Shown one piece after another: positions 51,559-60,086 of a DNA stretch of 64,000 bases. The position numbers and the translations under genes were made by a program. Within the stretch, counting starts at the first letter, position 1, and every line of letters starts with the position of its first letter. Origin of the DNA: Pseudomonadota bacterium (GTDB lineage: Bacteria > Pseudomonadota > Gammaproteobacteria > Steroidobacterales > Steroidobacteraceae); contig QGVD01000010.1 of NCBI GenBank assembly GCA_003242685.1, positions 4,560 through 68,559 on the forward strand, read 5' to 3'. Below the pieces are notes generated by a model. That model did no database searches and was not told the origin of the DNA. It was given only the letters and a program-made list of their open reading frames with translations.

Positions 51559-52782
51559 CTAAACCGTACGTGTCGCGACGGCCGGCGGGATCGACGCCGC
51601 ACGCCGTGCCGGCTGCCAGGCCGCGAGCTGGCCCAGGATCCACAGCACGAGCACGCCGCCGACGAGATAGTAGAGATCGAGCCGGGGGAGCTCGTACTCG
51701 ACGGACAGCCAGTAGCCGGCGCCCAGGGCGAGCGCACAGCCGACGACCACGCCCGTCGTCGTGATCAGCCAGTTCTCGACCAGGAAGTACCGCACGATGT
51801 CGGCCCGCCGCGCACCGACCGCCCGCCGCGTTCCGATCTGCTTGGTTCGCGTGCTGACGTTGAACGTCGCGAGCCCGAAGATGCCGAGTGCCGTGATCGC
51901 GAGCAGGAGCGTCGTCACCGCGACGAGGAAGATCCCCATGTTGCGATCGCCGAGGTAGCTGCGCTTCCTGTACGTCTCGAGCGGCCGTACCGCGGCGATC
52001 ACGCGGTTCGGATTGGACGTGGACAGGTACTCCTCGGCAAGGCGCATCGTCTCGTGCAGCCGTCCCGGCTTCGTGCGCACGAGGTAGTTGCTGCGCGGTC
52101 CGAAGGGAAACGCGAGTCGCGGCGCGAAGAACACGTGGTCGACCTTGTCCCAGCTCACCCAGGAGCCGTGCATGTGCTCCACGATGCCGACGATCGTCGC
52201 GGGAGTGCGGTTCATGTCGTAGACGACCTTGCCCAGGGCATCTCCGTCCGGGAACAGCTCGCGCGCGAGCGCCTTCGTCACGATGATCTGGGGCGCGAAG
52301 TCCGAAGCCTTCTCCAGGGAGCGGGGCGGAAGGATCTCGTGCTCATGGAAGGCCCGTCCGGCGACGAGGCGCACGCCCAGCGCTTCGAGTCCCTGATGAT
52401 CGATCTCGAAGTAGTTGGCGGGCTTCGCATTGACCGTATCTCCCGGCTCGACGGAGAGGCCGGTGCTGCTGCCGCCGCCCGAGAGCGGCACCGCATTGAT
52501 CGGCGTCACCGCGACGACGCCGTCGAGGCTGCGCAGCCAGGCCACGTCCTCGCGAATCGTCGACTCGAGATCGAAATCTTCGGTGAAACCCTCGCTCGCG
52601 ATGGTGAAGATGTTCTCGACGTCCATGCCGGTGGGACGTCCGATCTTGTCCACGCGCTGCTTGACGATGTAGACGGCGTTGACGAGCACCGCCAGAGCGA
52701 TGGCGATCTGCAGCGAGACGAGGATGGCTCCCGTCCGGTTGCGCAGCAGGGCCGAGAGTATGGGACGTACGTGAAGGTTCAT
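51559..52782 (-). CDS. FtsX/MacB-type ABC transporter permease (second subunit)
   Basis: ATG at 52782, seven bases after GAGGA, gives 407 residues. One N-terminal helix (AILVSLQIAIALAVLVNAVYIV), a periplasmic MacB-like core (about 50-270) and three C-terminal helices beginning with IFLVAVTTLLLAITALGIFG; TRTKQIGTRRAVGARRADIVRYFL is the cytoplasmic coupling region of FtsX-type permeases. Such transporters use mechanotransmission to push substrates from periplasm outward. With the next permease it probably forms a heterodimer. Substrate unknown. Confidence 0.9.
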   Translation of the reverse strand: MNLHVRPILSALLRNRTGAILVSLQIAIALAVLVNAVYIVKQRVDKIGRPTGMDVENIFTIASEGFTEDFDLESTIREDVAWLRSLDGVVAVTPINAVPLSGGGSSTGLSVEPGDTVNAKPANYFEIDHQGLEALGVRLVAGRAFHEHEILPPRSLEKASDFAPQIIVTKALARELFPDGDALGKVVYDMNRTPATIVGIVEHMHGSWVSWDKVDHVFFAPRLAFPFGPRSNYLVRTKPGRLHETMRLAEEYLSTSNPNRVIAAVRPLETYRKRSYLGDRNMGIFLVAVTTLLLAITALGIFGLATFNVSTRTKQIGTRRAVGARRADIVRYFLVENWLITTTGVVVGCALALGAGYWLSVEYELPRLDLYYLVGGVLVLWILGQLAAWQPARRAASIPPAVATRTV

Positions 52783-52820
52783 CGTGTATTCCTCGTATCG
52801 GGCCTTTCGCGCGTATGCGC

Positions 52821-54161
52821 TCACTGGCTCCTCAGGTAGCTGGCCGGCGGCACGCGCCCGATGCGCCAGGCGGGATAGAAACCGGCGGCGAGCGCCGACA
52901 CCACCGCGAGCACGAGAGCCGCGACGACGCTGGCGGCATCGAAGTGCGCCAGTGCCTGGATACCGCCGCGTTCGCCCGGAATTCCGGTGTCGTAGAGTGC
53001 GCGCACGCCGTAGAGGCCCAGCCAGCTCAGCGCGAGCCCGAGCAGCGCGCCCGCCGTGGCGATGACGCCGACCTCGACGAGATGCTGTGCGAAGATCTCA
53101 CGGCGGCTCGCACCGAGCGCCCGACGCACGCCGCTGATTGCCGCGCTGCTCAGAAACTTGGCGAGCAGCAGCCCCACGGTGTTGATGAGGCACACCGCGA
53201 GGAACGCGAAGGCGAGACCCAGCAGCACGCGGTTGTCGTCCTGGACGACCTCCTGCGCCTCGAGCCACTGCGCGACGTTCGACAGACGGTTGTTCTTGGG
53301 CCGCTGGAAGCGCCCCAGAGCGCGCTGCTCGGCCCAGTAGGCGTCGATGAACGCCTGCATCCGCTCGCGCGCCTCGGCCGTGGGCAGCTCCACCCACATC
53401 TGCAGCCAGACGCACTCCGAAGCGAGGAAGTCCTCGAATGTATCGAGATCCTCGGGCTTCCAGCAGTTCGTGTTGCCGGCGCTGAGCTGCTGGAGCGACG
53501 GACCCCAGCCCCAGGGGATGTACACGTCCTCGGGCTCATCGAAGGAGCCGGTGTTGAGGTCGTAGAAGCGCGGCTGCGGCGCCCATTCGTCGAGCACGCC
53601 GACGACGCGGAACTCGCGGTCGTTGAGCCGCACCGTGCGGCCGACGCTGTTCTCACCGCCGAAGAGCTTCTCGTTCTGCTCGCGGCTCAGCACGATCACG
53701 GGCTCGGGCGGATCGTCGGCGTCCCTGCGCCAGCCGCCGCCGTAGAGGAACGGCACGTCGAACATGGGGAAGAAGTCCGCGGTCGTGACGCGCATCGAGA
53801 TGCGCTCGGGCCGTCCGCCGCTCGTGCCGCCCGCGATCACGCCGATCGCGCGGTACATGACCACCTTGTGCTCCGGGATGTCGGAGGCGTAGAGCCGCAT
53901 CGCGTCACGATAGGTGAGCTGCGGCGGCGGCAGATCGGGCCGCTTCTTGTCGTGCGGCTCGTTGGGGTCCCACGAGTCCATCGTGACGGCGTAGAGCCGG
54001 TCGTTCTTCCACCATATCGGGTTGCCGGACATCGCGTGATAGATGGTGATCGTCATCACGCACACGGCGATGCCGAGCGCGATCGCGACCACCATCAGCG
54101 CGGTGAGCCCCGGGTTGCGCCGGAAGCTCTTCAGGGCGAGCCGCATGTAGTAGCCGAGCAT
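52821..54161 (-). CDS. FtsX/MacB-type ABC transporter permease (first subunit)
   Basis: ATG at 54161 behind GGGAGAG gives 446 residues; the ATG at 54203 lies inside the ATPase gene. N-terminal helix LTALMVVAIALGIAVCVMTI, MacB-like periplasmic core (about 50-320, including IVLSREQNEKLFGGENSVGRTV), and three helices near the C-terminus (AFAFLAVCLINTVGLLLAKF first), with SGVRRALGASRREIFAQHLVEVG as coupling region. It differs clearly in sequence from the second permease, so the pair is not a recent duplication. 38 bases separate the two. Confidence 0.9.
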   Translation of the reverse strand: MLGYYMRLALKSFRRNPGLTALMVVAIALGIAVCVMTITIYHAMSGNPIWWKNDRLYAVTMDSWDPNEPHDKKRPDLPPPQLTYRDAMRLYASDIPEHKVVMYRAIGVIAGGTSGGRPERISMRVTTADFFPMFDVPFLYGGGWRRDADDPPEPVIVLSREQNEKLFGGENSVGRTVRLNDREFRVVGVLDEWAPQPRFYDLNTGSFDEPEDVYIPWGWGPSLQQLSAGNTNCWKPEDLDTFEDFLASECVWLQMWVELPTAEARERMQAFIDAYWAEQRALGRFQRPKNNRLSNVAQWLEAQEVVQDDNRVLLGLAFAFLAVCLINTVGLLLAKFLSSAAISGVRRALGASRREIFAQHLVEVGVIATAGALLGLALSWLGLYGVRALYDTGIPGERGGIQALAHFDAASVVAALVLAVVSALAAGFYPAWRIGRVPPASYLRSQ

Positions 54162-54186
54162 GGTTCGCTCTCCCGGCAGGTGCGCG

Positions 54187-54903
54187 TCAGGCCGAGGCCG
54201 CATCGAGCGGCGTGTGAGCCGTGCGCGATTCGTAGGGCTTGTAGTCGGAAATCTGGCCGTCGATCACCTGCACGTTGCGGTGTGCACGGCGGGCGAGCTC
54301 CGGATCGTGCGTGACCATGATGATGGTCGTGCCCATCTCGTTGATCTGTTCGAGCAGATCCATCACCTGCCGCGCCATGAGGGAGTCGAGGTTGCCGGTC
54401 GGCTCGTCCGCGAGCAGGAACTTCGGATCGCCGGCGATGGCGCGCGCGATCGCCGCGCGCTGCTGCTGACCGCCCGAGAGCTGCGAGGGCATGTGTCTCG
54501 CGCGCGAGGCGAGTCCCACCAGCTCGAGGGCGCTCATGATCCGCTCGTGCCGGTCGGCGGCCTTGAGCCTGCGGTAGCGGAGCGGCACGTCGACGTTGTC
54601 GTAGATGTCGAGATCGGGAATGAGATTGAAGCTCTGGAAGATGAAGCCGATCTTCTCGTTGCGCAGCCTCGAACGCTCGTCGTCGGACAGGCGGCTCACG
54701 TCCTGGCCGTCGAGCAGATAGCGGCCGGTGTCGAAGGTTTCGAGCAGCCCGGCGACGTTGAGGAACGTCGTTTTCCCCGAGCCCGAGGGGCCGGTGACGG
54801 CGACGAACTCTCCCGCGGCCACCTCCAGCGAGAAGTTGCGCAGCGCGTGCGTCTCGATGAGGTCCGTGCGGTAGACCTTGCTGACGTTGTACATCCTGAG
54901 CAT
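54187..54903 (-). CDS. MacB/LolD-type ABC transporter ATP-binding protein
   Basis: I choose ATG 54903 (AGGA at seven bases); in-frame ATGs at 54930 and 54951 are possible. 238 residues: Walker A GPSGSGKTT, Q-loop FIFQSFNLIPDLDIYDNV, signature LSGGQQQRAAIARA, Walker B FLLADEPTGNLD and H-loop VTHD. This is the LolD/MacB ATPase group that works with FtsX-type permeases. It follows the adaptor gene after about 37 bases and precedes both permeases. Confidence 0.93.
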   Translation of the reverse strand: MLRMYNVSKVYRTDLIETHALRNFSLEVAAGEFVAVTGPSGSGKTTFLNVAGLLETFDTGRYLLDGQDVSRLSDDERSRLRNEKIGFIFQSFNLIPDLDIYDNVDVPLRYRRLKAADRHERIMSALELVGLASRARHMPSQLSGGQQQRAAIARAIAGDPKFLLADEPTGNLDSLMARQVMDLLEQINEMGTTIIMVTHDPELARRAHRNVQVIDGQISDYKPYESRTAHTPLDAASA

Positions 54904-54940
54904 GGCGGTGTCCTGGCTGTGGCTTTGCATGGAGCGGGAC

Positions 54941-56278
54941 TCAGTTGGCAATGAGAATCTCGGGCGCGTCGCGGTAATCGCGCATGTCGGAGACGATCAC
55001 GCGGTCGCCGGGTGAGAGGCCGCGCAGCACCTCGATCTCCGCGACCGAGGGACTGCCGAGCTCCACCGGCGTGCGCACGGCGCGATCGCCGCGAACGACG
55101 TAGACGAAGCGGGTGCGCTCGTCGATGAGCGCGCCGCGCTCGAACTTCACTGCACGATCGCGCTCGTCGAGCACGATGCGCACGGACGCGCGCTGGTTCT
55201 GGCGCAGGCCCGGAGGCTGTTCTTCCGCGAACTTCACGCGGCCGGTGACCTCGTTCCTGCGCACCTCCGGCGAGATCGCCGTGACGACGCCCGCGTGACG
55301 GCGGCCGTCGATCGTGATCTCGGCGCTCATGCCGGGCTTGATCTCCCGTGCGTAGCTCTCGGCGACCTGGAACTCGATCTCGAACGCCGACAGATCCACA
55401 ACCGTCAGGATCGGCGCGCTCTCCGGCACCAGCGCATGCTGGTTCTGCGCGAGATTCGCGATCATGCCGTCCACGGGCGAGCGCACGGTGAGCTCACTCA
55501 CCTTACGCTCGAGCTCCCTCACGGTGAGCGCCTGCCGGTCGCGCTCGAGCCGGCGCGTGCGCAGATCGAGCGTGAGGCTGTCGCGCTCGAGCGCCGCCGT
55601 GTCGCGCGCGTGCTCGTAGTTGAGCCGCGAGGTCTCCACCTCGTCCTGCGCGGCGAGGTACTCGCGTTCGCTGATCGCGCGCAGATCCCAGGCCCACTGT
55701 GCGCGCTTGAGCTCGCGCTCGGCGGCCTGGATCGCCACCCTGGCGAGCTCCTCCTGCTGACGGCTGTGCAGGATCTGCCGGCGGATCTCGATTTCCTGGC
55801 GGGCGAGAGCGGCACTCATGGCGTCGAGGGCCGCGCGCTCGCGCTCGTATTCGTTGAGGAGCTCGGGACTTTCGATGCGGGCGAGCACCTGTCCCTTGGT
55901 CACCGTGTCTCCCGCATGCACTTCGTAGACGACGGTGCCGGGAGCCGACGCGAAGAGAGTCGGGCTGACCGCGGCGATCACGGTGCCCTGTGCGGCGACG
56001 TCGCGCACGAACGGGCCTTCCGTCACCGTCACGATGCGCAGCCTCTCGGCAGGCACCACGTTGCTCGTATGCATCCAGGCATTCAGCGATGCCACGAGGA
56101 TGCCGAGGACTACGAGCGCCCCCGCGGCGACGCCGCCGATGCGCACGAGCCGCCTGCGCCGTGCGACTCCGCCGTCGTCGATCCTCACGTCCTGCTGCTC
56201 GGTGCCACGGATCGCGGCCGGCGTACCCGGATCGGCGATGCCGGTGCGGACGTTGCGTCTGAGTGCTGTGATCTTCAT
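54941..56278 (-). CDS. HlyD/MacA-type periplasmic adaptor protein
   Basis: ATG at 56278 gives 445 residues. A cytoplasmic N-terminus (about 50 residues), one membrane helix (IGGVAAGALVVLGILVASLNAW), a lipoyl half-motif (GTVVYEVHAGDTVTKGQVLARIE), a coiled-coil hairpin (about 150-260), the second lipoyl half (RSPVDGMIANLAQNQHALV) and beta-barrel domains. It should link the FtsX-type permeases to an outer-membrane channel; no TolC homolog is encoded in the window. It is the first gene of the exporter operon and has a -24/-12 promoter about 20 bases upstream of the predicted leader. Confidence 0.9.
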   Translation of the reverse strand: MKITALRRNVRTGIADPGTPAAIRGTEQQDVRIDDGGVARRRRLVRIGGVAAGALVVLGILVASLNAWMHTSNVVPAERLRIVTVTEGPFVRDVAAQGTVIAAVSPTLFASAPGTVVYEVHAGDTVTKGQVLARIESPELLNEYERERAALDAMSAALARQEIEIRRQILHSRQQEELARVAIQAAERELKRAQWAWDLRAISEREYLAAQDEVETSRLNYEHARDTAALERDSLTLDLRTRRLERDRQALTVRELERKVSELTVRSPVDGMIANLAQNQHALVPESAPILTVVDLSAFEIEFQVAESYAREIKPGMSAEITIDGRRHAGVVTAISPEVRRNEVTGRVKFAEEQPPGLRQNQRASVRIVLDERDRAVKFERGALIDERTRFVYVVRGDRAVRTPVELGSPSVAEIEVLRGLSPGDRVIVSDMRDYRDAPEILIAN

Positions 56279-56308
56279 TGCTTTCGCCGAGTGTCCGGTC
56301 GACGGCAG

Positions 56309-56324
56309 TGCACCGGTCGTGCCA
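56309..56324 (-). promoter_or_regulatory. Sigma-54 (-24/-12) promoter of the exporter operon
   Basis: The minus strand reads TGGCACGACCGGTGCA (56324 to 56309). The -24 block YTGGCACG is matched exactly (C precedes it), the spacing is correct, and the -12 block is GTGCA against TTGCA, one mismatch. Transcription should start near 56298, about 20 bases before the adaptor ATG. An NtrC-type activator is encoded downstream on the same strand. Confidence 0.75.
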
Positions 56325-56393
56325 GACCGGCGCGGTAGCGCCAAGTGTCTGTTTGGTAATGCAGTTTTGTGGCTCGCGGGATGGCGGCGCGAG

Positions 56394-56488
56394 GCGTCCG
56401 GAGTGTCCGGCCGCGGACACCGGACACTGGAGCGGACACGAGCGGTCACGAAGCGGACGCCGACGCTCGCGCACGGACATCGTGTCCG
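56394..56488. promoter_or_regulatory. Enhancer-like array of CGGACAC/GTGTCCG half-sites
   Basis: The array contains a perfect inverted repeat, GTGTCCG-GCCG-CGGACAC (56403-56420), CGGACAC at 56421 and 56433, variants CGGTCAC at 56443 and CGGACGC at 56454, and a second inverted repeat, CGGACA-TCG-TGTCCG (56474-56488). Starts at 56421, 56433, 56443 and 56454 are about one helical turn apart. Relative to the predicted sigma-54 start this is -96 to -190, the usual position of NtrC-type activator sites. It also lies 60-155 bases before the divergent DUF2934 gene. Confidence 0.65.
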
Positions 56489-56548
56489 CTTGCGCACGCG
56501 GCGACCGCGCGTCAAGCTGTGAAAGACTCGAAAGTCATGGAGGATTGC

Positions 56549-56902
56549 ATGGCCACTCGACGCACGACGCGCGGCACACGGACCGCAGAAGGCTCACAGG
56601 GACTCGGTGTCGACACCGGCAATGGCGGTGCGACTCAGGCCGGCGGTCCCGAGAGCGCTCCCCCAGTACCGCGCTCACCGCGCCGGCGCAGAACGACTGC
56701 TGCAGCGGCACCTGAGCCGGCACGCCAGGCAGGGTACGGCGAGGTCACTCCCGAGCAGCGTCATTCGATGATCGCGGAGGCGGCCTATCATCGCGCGGAG
56801 CGTCGTGGCTTCCAGCCCGGATACGAGCTCGACGACTGGCTCGCGGCGGAGAAAGAGGTGGATGCGCTGCTCGCGGCCGGGCGGCAGATGCCGCCGCAGT
56901 GA
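56549..56902 (+). CDS. DUF2934 domain protein
   Basis: ATG at 56549 behind GGAGG (another ATG at 56537 is possible) gives 117 residues. The first 70 are Thr/Arg/Gly/Ala-rich and look disordered, with an SPRRRRT patch; residues 75-113 form the DUF2934 domain, VTPEQRHSMIAEAAYHRAERRGFQPGYELDDWLAAEKEVD split over that range. The family is small, without an assigned biochemical role. It shares its upstream region with the exporter operon and could respond to the same activator. Confidence 0.8.
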   Translation: MATRRTTRGTRTAEGSQGLGVDTGNGGATQAGGPESAPPVPRSPRRRRTTAAAAPEPARQAGYGEVTPEQRHSMIAEAAYHRAERRGFQPGYELDDWLAAEKEVDALLAAGRQMPPQ

Positions 56903-56914
56903 CGATCCGCGAGA

Positions 56915-57865
56915 TCAATCCGGTCCGACCGCGCCTTCGAGAAACGTCAGCGTGCACGCGTCGGCGTCGAGACGCACGCGCGCGCCCAGGGGAACCGGCT
57001 GATTGATGCAGCCGTGGCCGATGGGGAGGCCTGCGACACAGGGCAGGCCTGCCGCAGCCACGAGGTCGCGCAGCACGTCGCGGCTGGTGTACTCCGCATT
57101 CCGCTCTTCGCAGGCCGAGAAGTCGCCGAGCGCGATACCGCGCACGCGATCGAGCAGACCCGCGAGCTCGAGGTGCGTCCACATGCGATCGAGCCGGTAG
57201 GGCCGCTCGCCGAGGTCCTCGAGCAGGAGAATCGCGCCGTCGAGCTCCGGCATGAACGGCGTGCCGATGAGGCGCGTCAGAACCGACAGATTGCCGCCGA
57301 TCAGCGGACCTTCCACGCGGCCGCCGACGAAACACTCGGTGCCGTGCAGCGGTTCCGGGGCCTGGGCCGACTCGAGGAGAGCGAAGAGGCGCTGTCTCAC
57401 GTCCTCGGGCTGAGTCGCGAGCTGTGTGACGACGGGACCGTGGACGCTCCGGATCCCGTGCCGCTGCAGCCACAGGTGCAGCGCCGTGATGTCCGAGAAA
57501 CCGACGAACGGCTTCGACGCGGGCGGCGCCAGCCGCCTGAGAAGCCGCATGGTTCCGTAGCCGCCGCGCGCGCAGAAGACGGCCTTGATGGCCGGATCGC
57601 CGAGCGCCCACTCGAGATCCTCGAGACGGGACGCGTCGCTGCCCGCGAGATAGCGGTCGGCGCCGTGGAGCCCCGGCGCCAGGCGGACGTCGTAGCGCGC
57701 CGCGATCGGCTCGAGGCCGGCCTCGAAGGTCGCACGGTCGAAGGGCCCCGCCGGCGCGACGATGGCGATCGTATCGCCTGGACGCAGCGCGGCCGGTGCG
57801 CGGTAACGGGTCTCTGATGCTTTTTCCGACGGCGTCACGCTTGCAGCCTGATGCAGGTGCGGCAT
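56915..57865 (-). CDS. ldcA: LD-carboxypeptidase (peptidase S66)
   Basis: ATG at 57865 gives 316 residues; an ATG at 57916 would overlap the divergent gene. PAALRPGDTIAIVAPAGPFD opens the domain; the nucleophile serine is in PFVGFSDITALHLW, the glutamate in ILLLEDLGERPYRLDRM and the histidine in GLPIGHGCINQPVPLGA, the Ser-Glu-His triad of S66 enzymes. It removes the terminal D-Ala from tetrapeptides during peptidoglycan recycling, in the cytoplasm. No signal peptide is seen. Confidence 0.93.
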   Translation of the reverse strand: MPHLHQAASVTPSEKASETRYRAPAALRPGDTIAIVAPAGPFDRATFEAGLEPIAARYDVRLAPGLHGADRYLAGSDASRLEDLEWALGDPAIKAVFCARGGYGTMRLLRRLAPPASKPFVGFSDITALHLWLQRHGIRSVHGPVVTQLATQPEDVRQRLFALLESAQAPEPLHGTECFVGGRVEGPLIGGNLSVLTRLIGTPFMPELDGAILLLEDLGERPYRLDRMWTHLELAGLLDRVRGIALGDFSACEERNAEYTSRDVLRDLVAAAGLPCVAGLPIGHGCINQPVPLGARVRLDADACTLTFLEGAVGPD

Positions 57866-57904
57866 AGTTTCGCGATCTTGGAGTCCCCGGGGGGAAACAC
57901 GCAA

Positions 57905-58396
57905 ATGCTGCATCACGTATATTCGGTCGCCTGCCGTTCGACGTCGGTCGAGCAGTTCACGAACAACTACAGTCTCAACACGATCGTCGAGGGGCTGCGG
58001 CTGCAGACCTCTCAGCCGGTGTCAGTGACCAATCCGCCGCAGATGATTCCATTCGCGCTGCAGATCGTGACGTGCTGGTTCAACGACGCCGAGGTGGACG
58101 AGCGCGGCAGGCAGCGGATGACGCTCCAGAACCCCGCGGGCGACACGCTCATCCAGCACGAGGTCGAGCTGGCCGTGCCCGCTCGCGCGAACTTCCGCAC
58201 GACGGGCCGCGTGCCGGGCATTCCGTACACAGGCAACGGCGTGTACTGGTTCAACGTGAGCCTGCAGAAGGGCGATTCGTGGGAAACGGTGGCGCGCGTC
58301 CCGCTCGTGGTGGAAATCCTCGCGCGCCAGCCGGAGGCCGCGCCGGCGGGCGCGACCGCGTCACCTGCCGCCAATCCGACGCCTGCAGCCCAGTGA
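57905..58396 (+). CDS. Conserved hypothetical protein, 163 aa
   Basis: ATG at 57905 follows GGGGGGAAA; 163 residues, no signal peptide. The core (1-140) looks like a beta-sandwich with TIVEGLRLQTSQPVSVTNPP, FALQIVTCWFNDAEVDERGRQRMTL and TGNGVYWFNVSLQKGDSWETVARVPLVVEI. Residues 142-163 are an Ala/Pro tail. It resembles small uncharacterised proteins such as the DUF6941 type, but I am not sure of that match. It is divergent from ldcA with 40 bases between starts. Confidence 0.7.
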   Translation: MLHHVYSVACRSTSVEQFTNNYSLNTIVEGLRLQTSQPVSVTNPPQMIPFALQIVTCWFNDAEVDERGRQRMTLQNPAGDTLIQHEVELAVPARANFRTTGRVPGIPYTGNGVYWFNVSLQKGDSWETVARVPLVVEILARQPEAAPAGATASPAANPTPAAQ

Positions 58397-58405
58397 TCTC
58401 ACACT

Positions 58406-58448
58406 CACGCGGGTCCGCGGGGCCGCGCAGGTCCCGCGGACCCGCGTG
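58406..58448. terminator. Very stable hairpin between convergent genes
   Basis: A perfect 16-base stem: left arm 58406-58421 (CACGCGGGTCCGCGGG), right arm 58433-58448, loop of 11 bases. It begins nine bases after the stop of the conserved hypothetical gene and faces the end of the LAB_N gene. There is no T-run, but its symmetry and place suggest a bidirectional transcription barrier. Confidence 0.55.
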
Positions 58449-58494
58449 CCTCATGCCGCGCGCCACGACTCGAAAACCGCGCCTCTCGAGCCGC

Positions 58495-58806
58495 TCAGGC
58501 GAGGCCGGCCGTGTGCCGCCGCCCGCGCAGATCGACGACCCAGTTGTAGACGGCGACGGCGAACGGAAACAGGTTCGAGAGAATGCCGACCGAGTCGTTC
58601 TTGCCGAACGTGAAGTAGGCGAGGAGCAGCAGGCTGCCGAGCACGCTCATCGCCCAGAACGCCTGCGGTACGACGACGCGGCCGTGGCGGCGCGTGGCGA
58701 GCACCTGCACGACCCAGCGGCCGGCAAAGAGCCCGACACCGGCATAGCCGATGAGCTTCCAGGGAGTGATCACGACTCCCATGAACTCGGCGATCACTTC
58801 GTTCAT
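58495..58806 (-). CDS. Lipid-A-disaccharide synthase N-terminal domain-like membrane protein
   Basis: ATG at 58806 gives 103 residues with three membrane helices: TPWKLIGYAGVGLFAGRWVVQVL, VPQAFWAMSVLGSLLLLAYFTFG and VGILSNLFPFAVAVYNWVVDL. This is the LAB_N domain found at the N-terminus of some lipid A disaccharide synthases and as a stand-alone protein next to sugar-lipid glycosyltransferases. Its role alone is unknown. The open frame further upstream is low-quality and lies over the promoter of the divergent amidohydrolase gene. Confidence 0.82.
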   Translation of the reverse strand: MNEVIAEFMGVVITPWKLIGYAGVGLFAGRWVVQVLATRRHGRVVVPQAFWAMSVLGSLLLLAYFTFGKNDSVGILSNLFPFAVAVYNWVVDLRGRRHTAGLA

Positions 58807-58931
58807 GCGATGCATCCGGGGAATGACGGCCGCCGATCGGCGGCCGTCGCGAAGCTTAGCGCGCGGGACCGTGCGCGGGTACGGCGGTTGCGGGACGCAC
58901 GGCTGAAGGTCGAGGGCACTCACGGACGAGG

Positions 58932-58961
58932 TTGCCGCGGCCGCGGCCGCGACAATATCAT
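58932..58961 (+). promoter_or_regulatory. Promoter of the amidohydrolase gene
   Basis: TTGCCG (58932-58937) and TATCAT (58956-58961) are 18 bases apart. The leader to the ATG at 59067 is about 100 bases. Confidence 0.45.
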
Positions 58962-59066
58962 GCGCGCTCACCCGATTCCCCGGTGATCTCGAGGGCCGAC
59001 GGCGGCACACGGCGTGCGCGCAGCGTCGGCGCGATCGATCGTGCCAGCAGGACAGGAGAGCATTTC

Positions 59067-59939
59067 ATGAACGTAGCCGATCTCGTTGCCATCGACGTGC
59101 ACACGCATGCCGAGGTGTCCTGCAGGCAGCCACCCGACGAAGCCTGGAAGCCCTTCGAAGAGGCTTCGGCGAAGTACTTCAAGGCGGGCAAGCGGCCCAC
59201 CATCCCCGAGACCATCGCGTACTACCGCGAGCGCAAGATCGGTCTCGTGATGTTCACCGTCGATACCGAGTTCGAGATGGGCGTCCGCCGCATCGAGAAC
59301 GAGGAGATCATCGACGCCGCACGCGAGAACTCCGACATCATGGTCGCCTTCGCGAGCATCGACCCGCACAAGGGGAAGATGGCGGTACGCGAGGCGCGGC
59401 GCCTCATCGAGGAAGGCGGCGTGCGCGGCTTCAAGTTCCACCCGACGTGCCAGGGCTTCTTCCCGAACGATCGTCTGGCTTACCCGCTCTACGAGGTCAT
59501 CGCCGAGCACAAGCTTCCGGCGATCTTCCACAGCGGTCACTCGGGCATCGGCACGGGAATGCCGGGCGGCGGCGGACTGCGCCTCAAGTACTCGAATCCG
59601 ATCCATCTCGACGACGTCGCGGCGGATTTCCCGGACATGACGATCATCATCGCCCACCCCTCGTGGCCGTGGCAGGACGAGGCGCTGTCCGTCTGTCTGC
59701 ACAAGCCCAACGTGTACATCGACCTCTCGGGCTGGTCGCCGAAGTACTTCCCGCCGCAGCTCGTGCAGTACGCGAACACTCAGCTCAAGAACAAGATGCT
59801 GTTCGGTTCGGACTTCCCGCTCATCACTCCGGACCGCTGGATGAAGGACTTCAAGGAAGCGGGCTTCCGGCCCGAGATCCACGATCTGATCCTCAAACAG
59901 AACGCGGTTCGCGCGCTGGGTCTCGACCGCGCGGCGTAG
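59067..59939 (+). CDS. Amidohydrolase-2 family metal-dependent hydrolase
   Basis: ATG at 59067 behind AGGAGA gives 290 residues, a TIM-barrel amidohydrolase of the ACMSD/resorcylate-decarboxylase group: VAIDVHTHAEV (HxH metal site), RGFKFHPTCQGF, AIFHSGHSG, IIIAHPSWPWQDEAL and LFGSDFPLITPDRW (catalytic aspartate). Members decarboxylate or hydrolyse aromatic acids; close relatives are annotated as 4-hydroxyphenyl-beta-ketoacyl-CoA hydrolase. All metal ligands look intact. It stands alone, and the link with the aromatic-degradation genes at the left end is only thematic. Confidence 0.85.
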   Translation: MNVADLVAIDVHTHAEVSCRQPPDEAWKPFEEASAKYFKAGKRPTIPETIAYYRERKIGLVMFTVDTEFEMGVRRIENEEIIDAARENSDIMVAFASIDPHKGKMAVREARRLIEEGGVRGFKFHPTCQGFFPNDRLAYPLYEVIAEHKLPAIFHSGHSGIGTGMPGGGGLRLKYSNPIHLDDVAADFPDMTIIIAHPSWPWQDEALSVCLHKPNVYIDLSGWSPKYFPPQLVQYANTQLKNKMLFGSDFPLITPDRWMKDFKEAGFRPEIHDLILKQNAVRALGLDRAA

Positions 59940-60020
59940 CCGTGATGTGGCGCACGGCGCGGCGCCTGCGGATTGTACGGATTGAGAACTGGGCCACCCT
60001 GGCCTCCGGGCGGCGCTTCG

Positions 60021-60026
60021 TAGAAT
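60021..60026 (+). promoter_or_regulatory. Candidate -10 element of the PAS-GGDEF-EAL gene
   Basis: TAGAAT followed by a GC-rich stretch, 61 bases before the GTG start. No clear -35 is seen. Confidence 0.35.
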
Positions 60027-60086
60027 CGAGGCCCGGAACGGCGCATCTCGCGCGCCATCGGGTCGCGTACGAAGCGACGCCCACCG

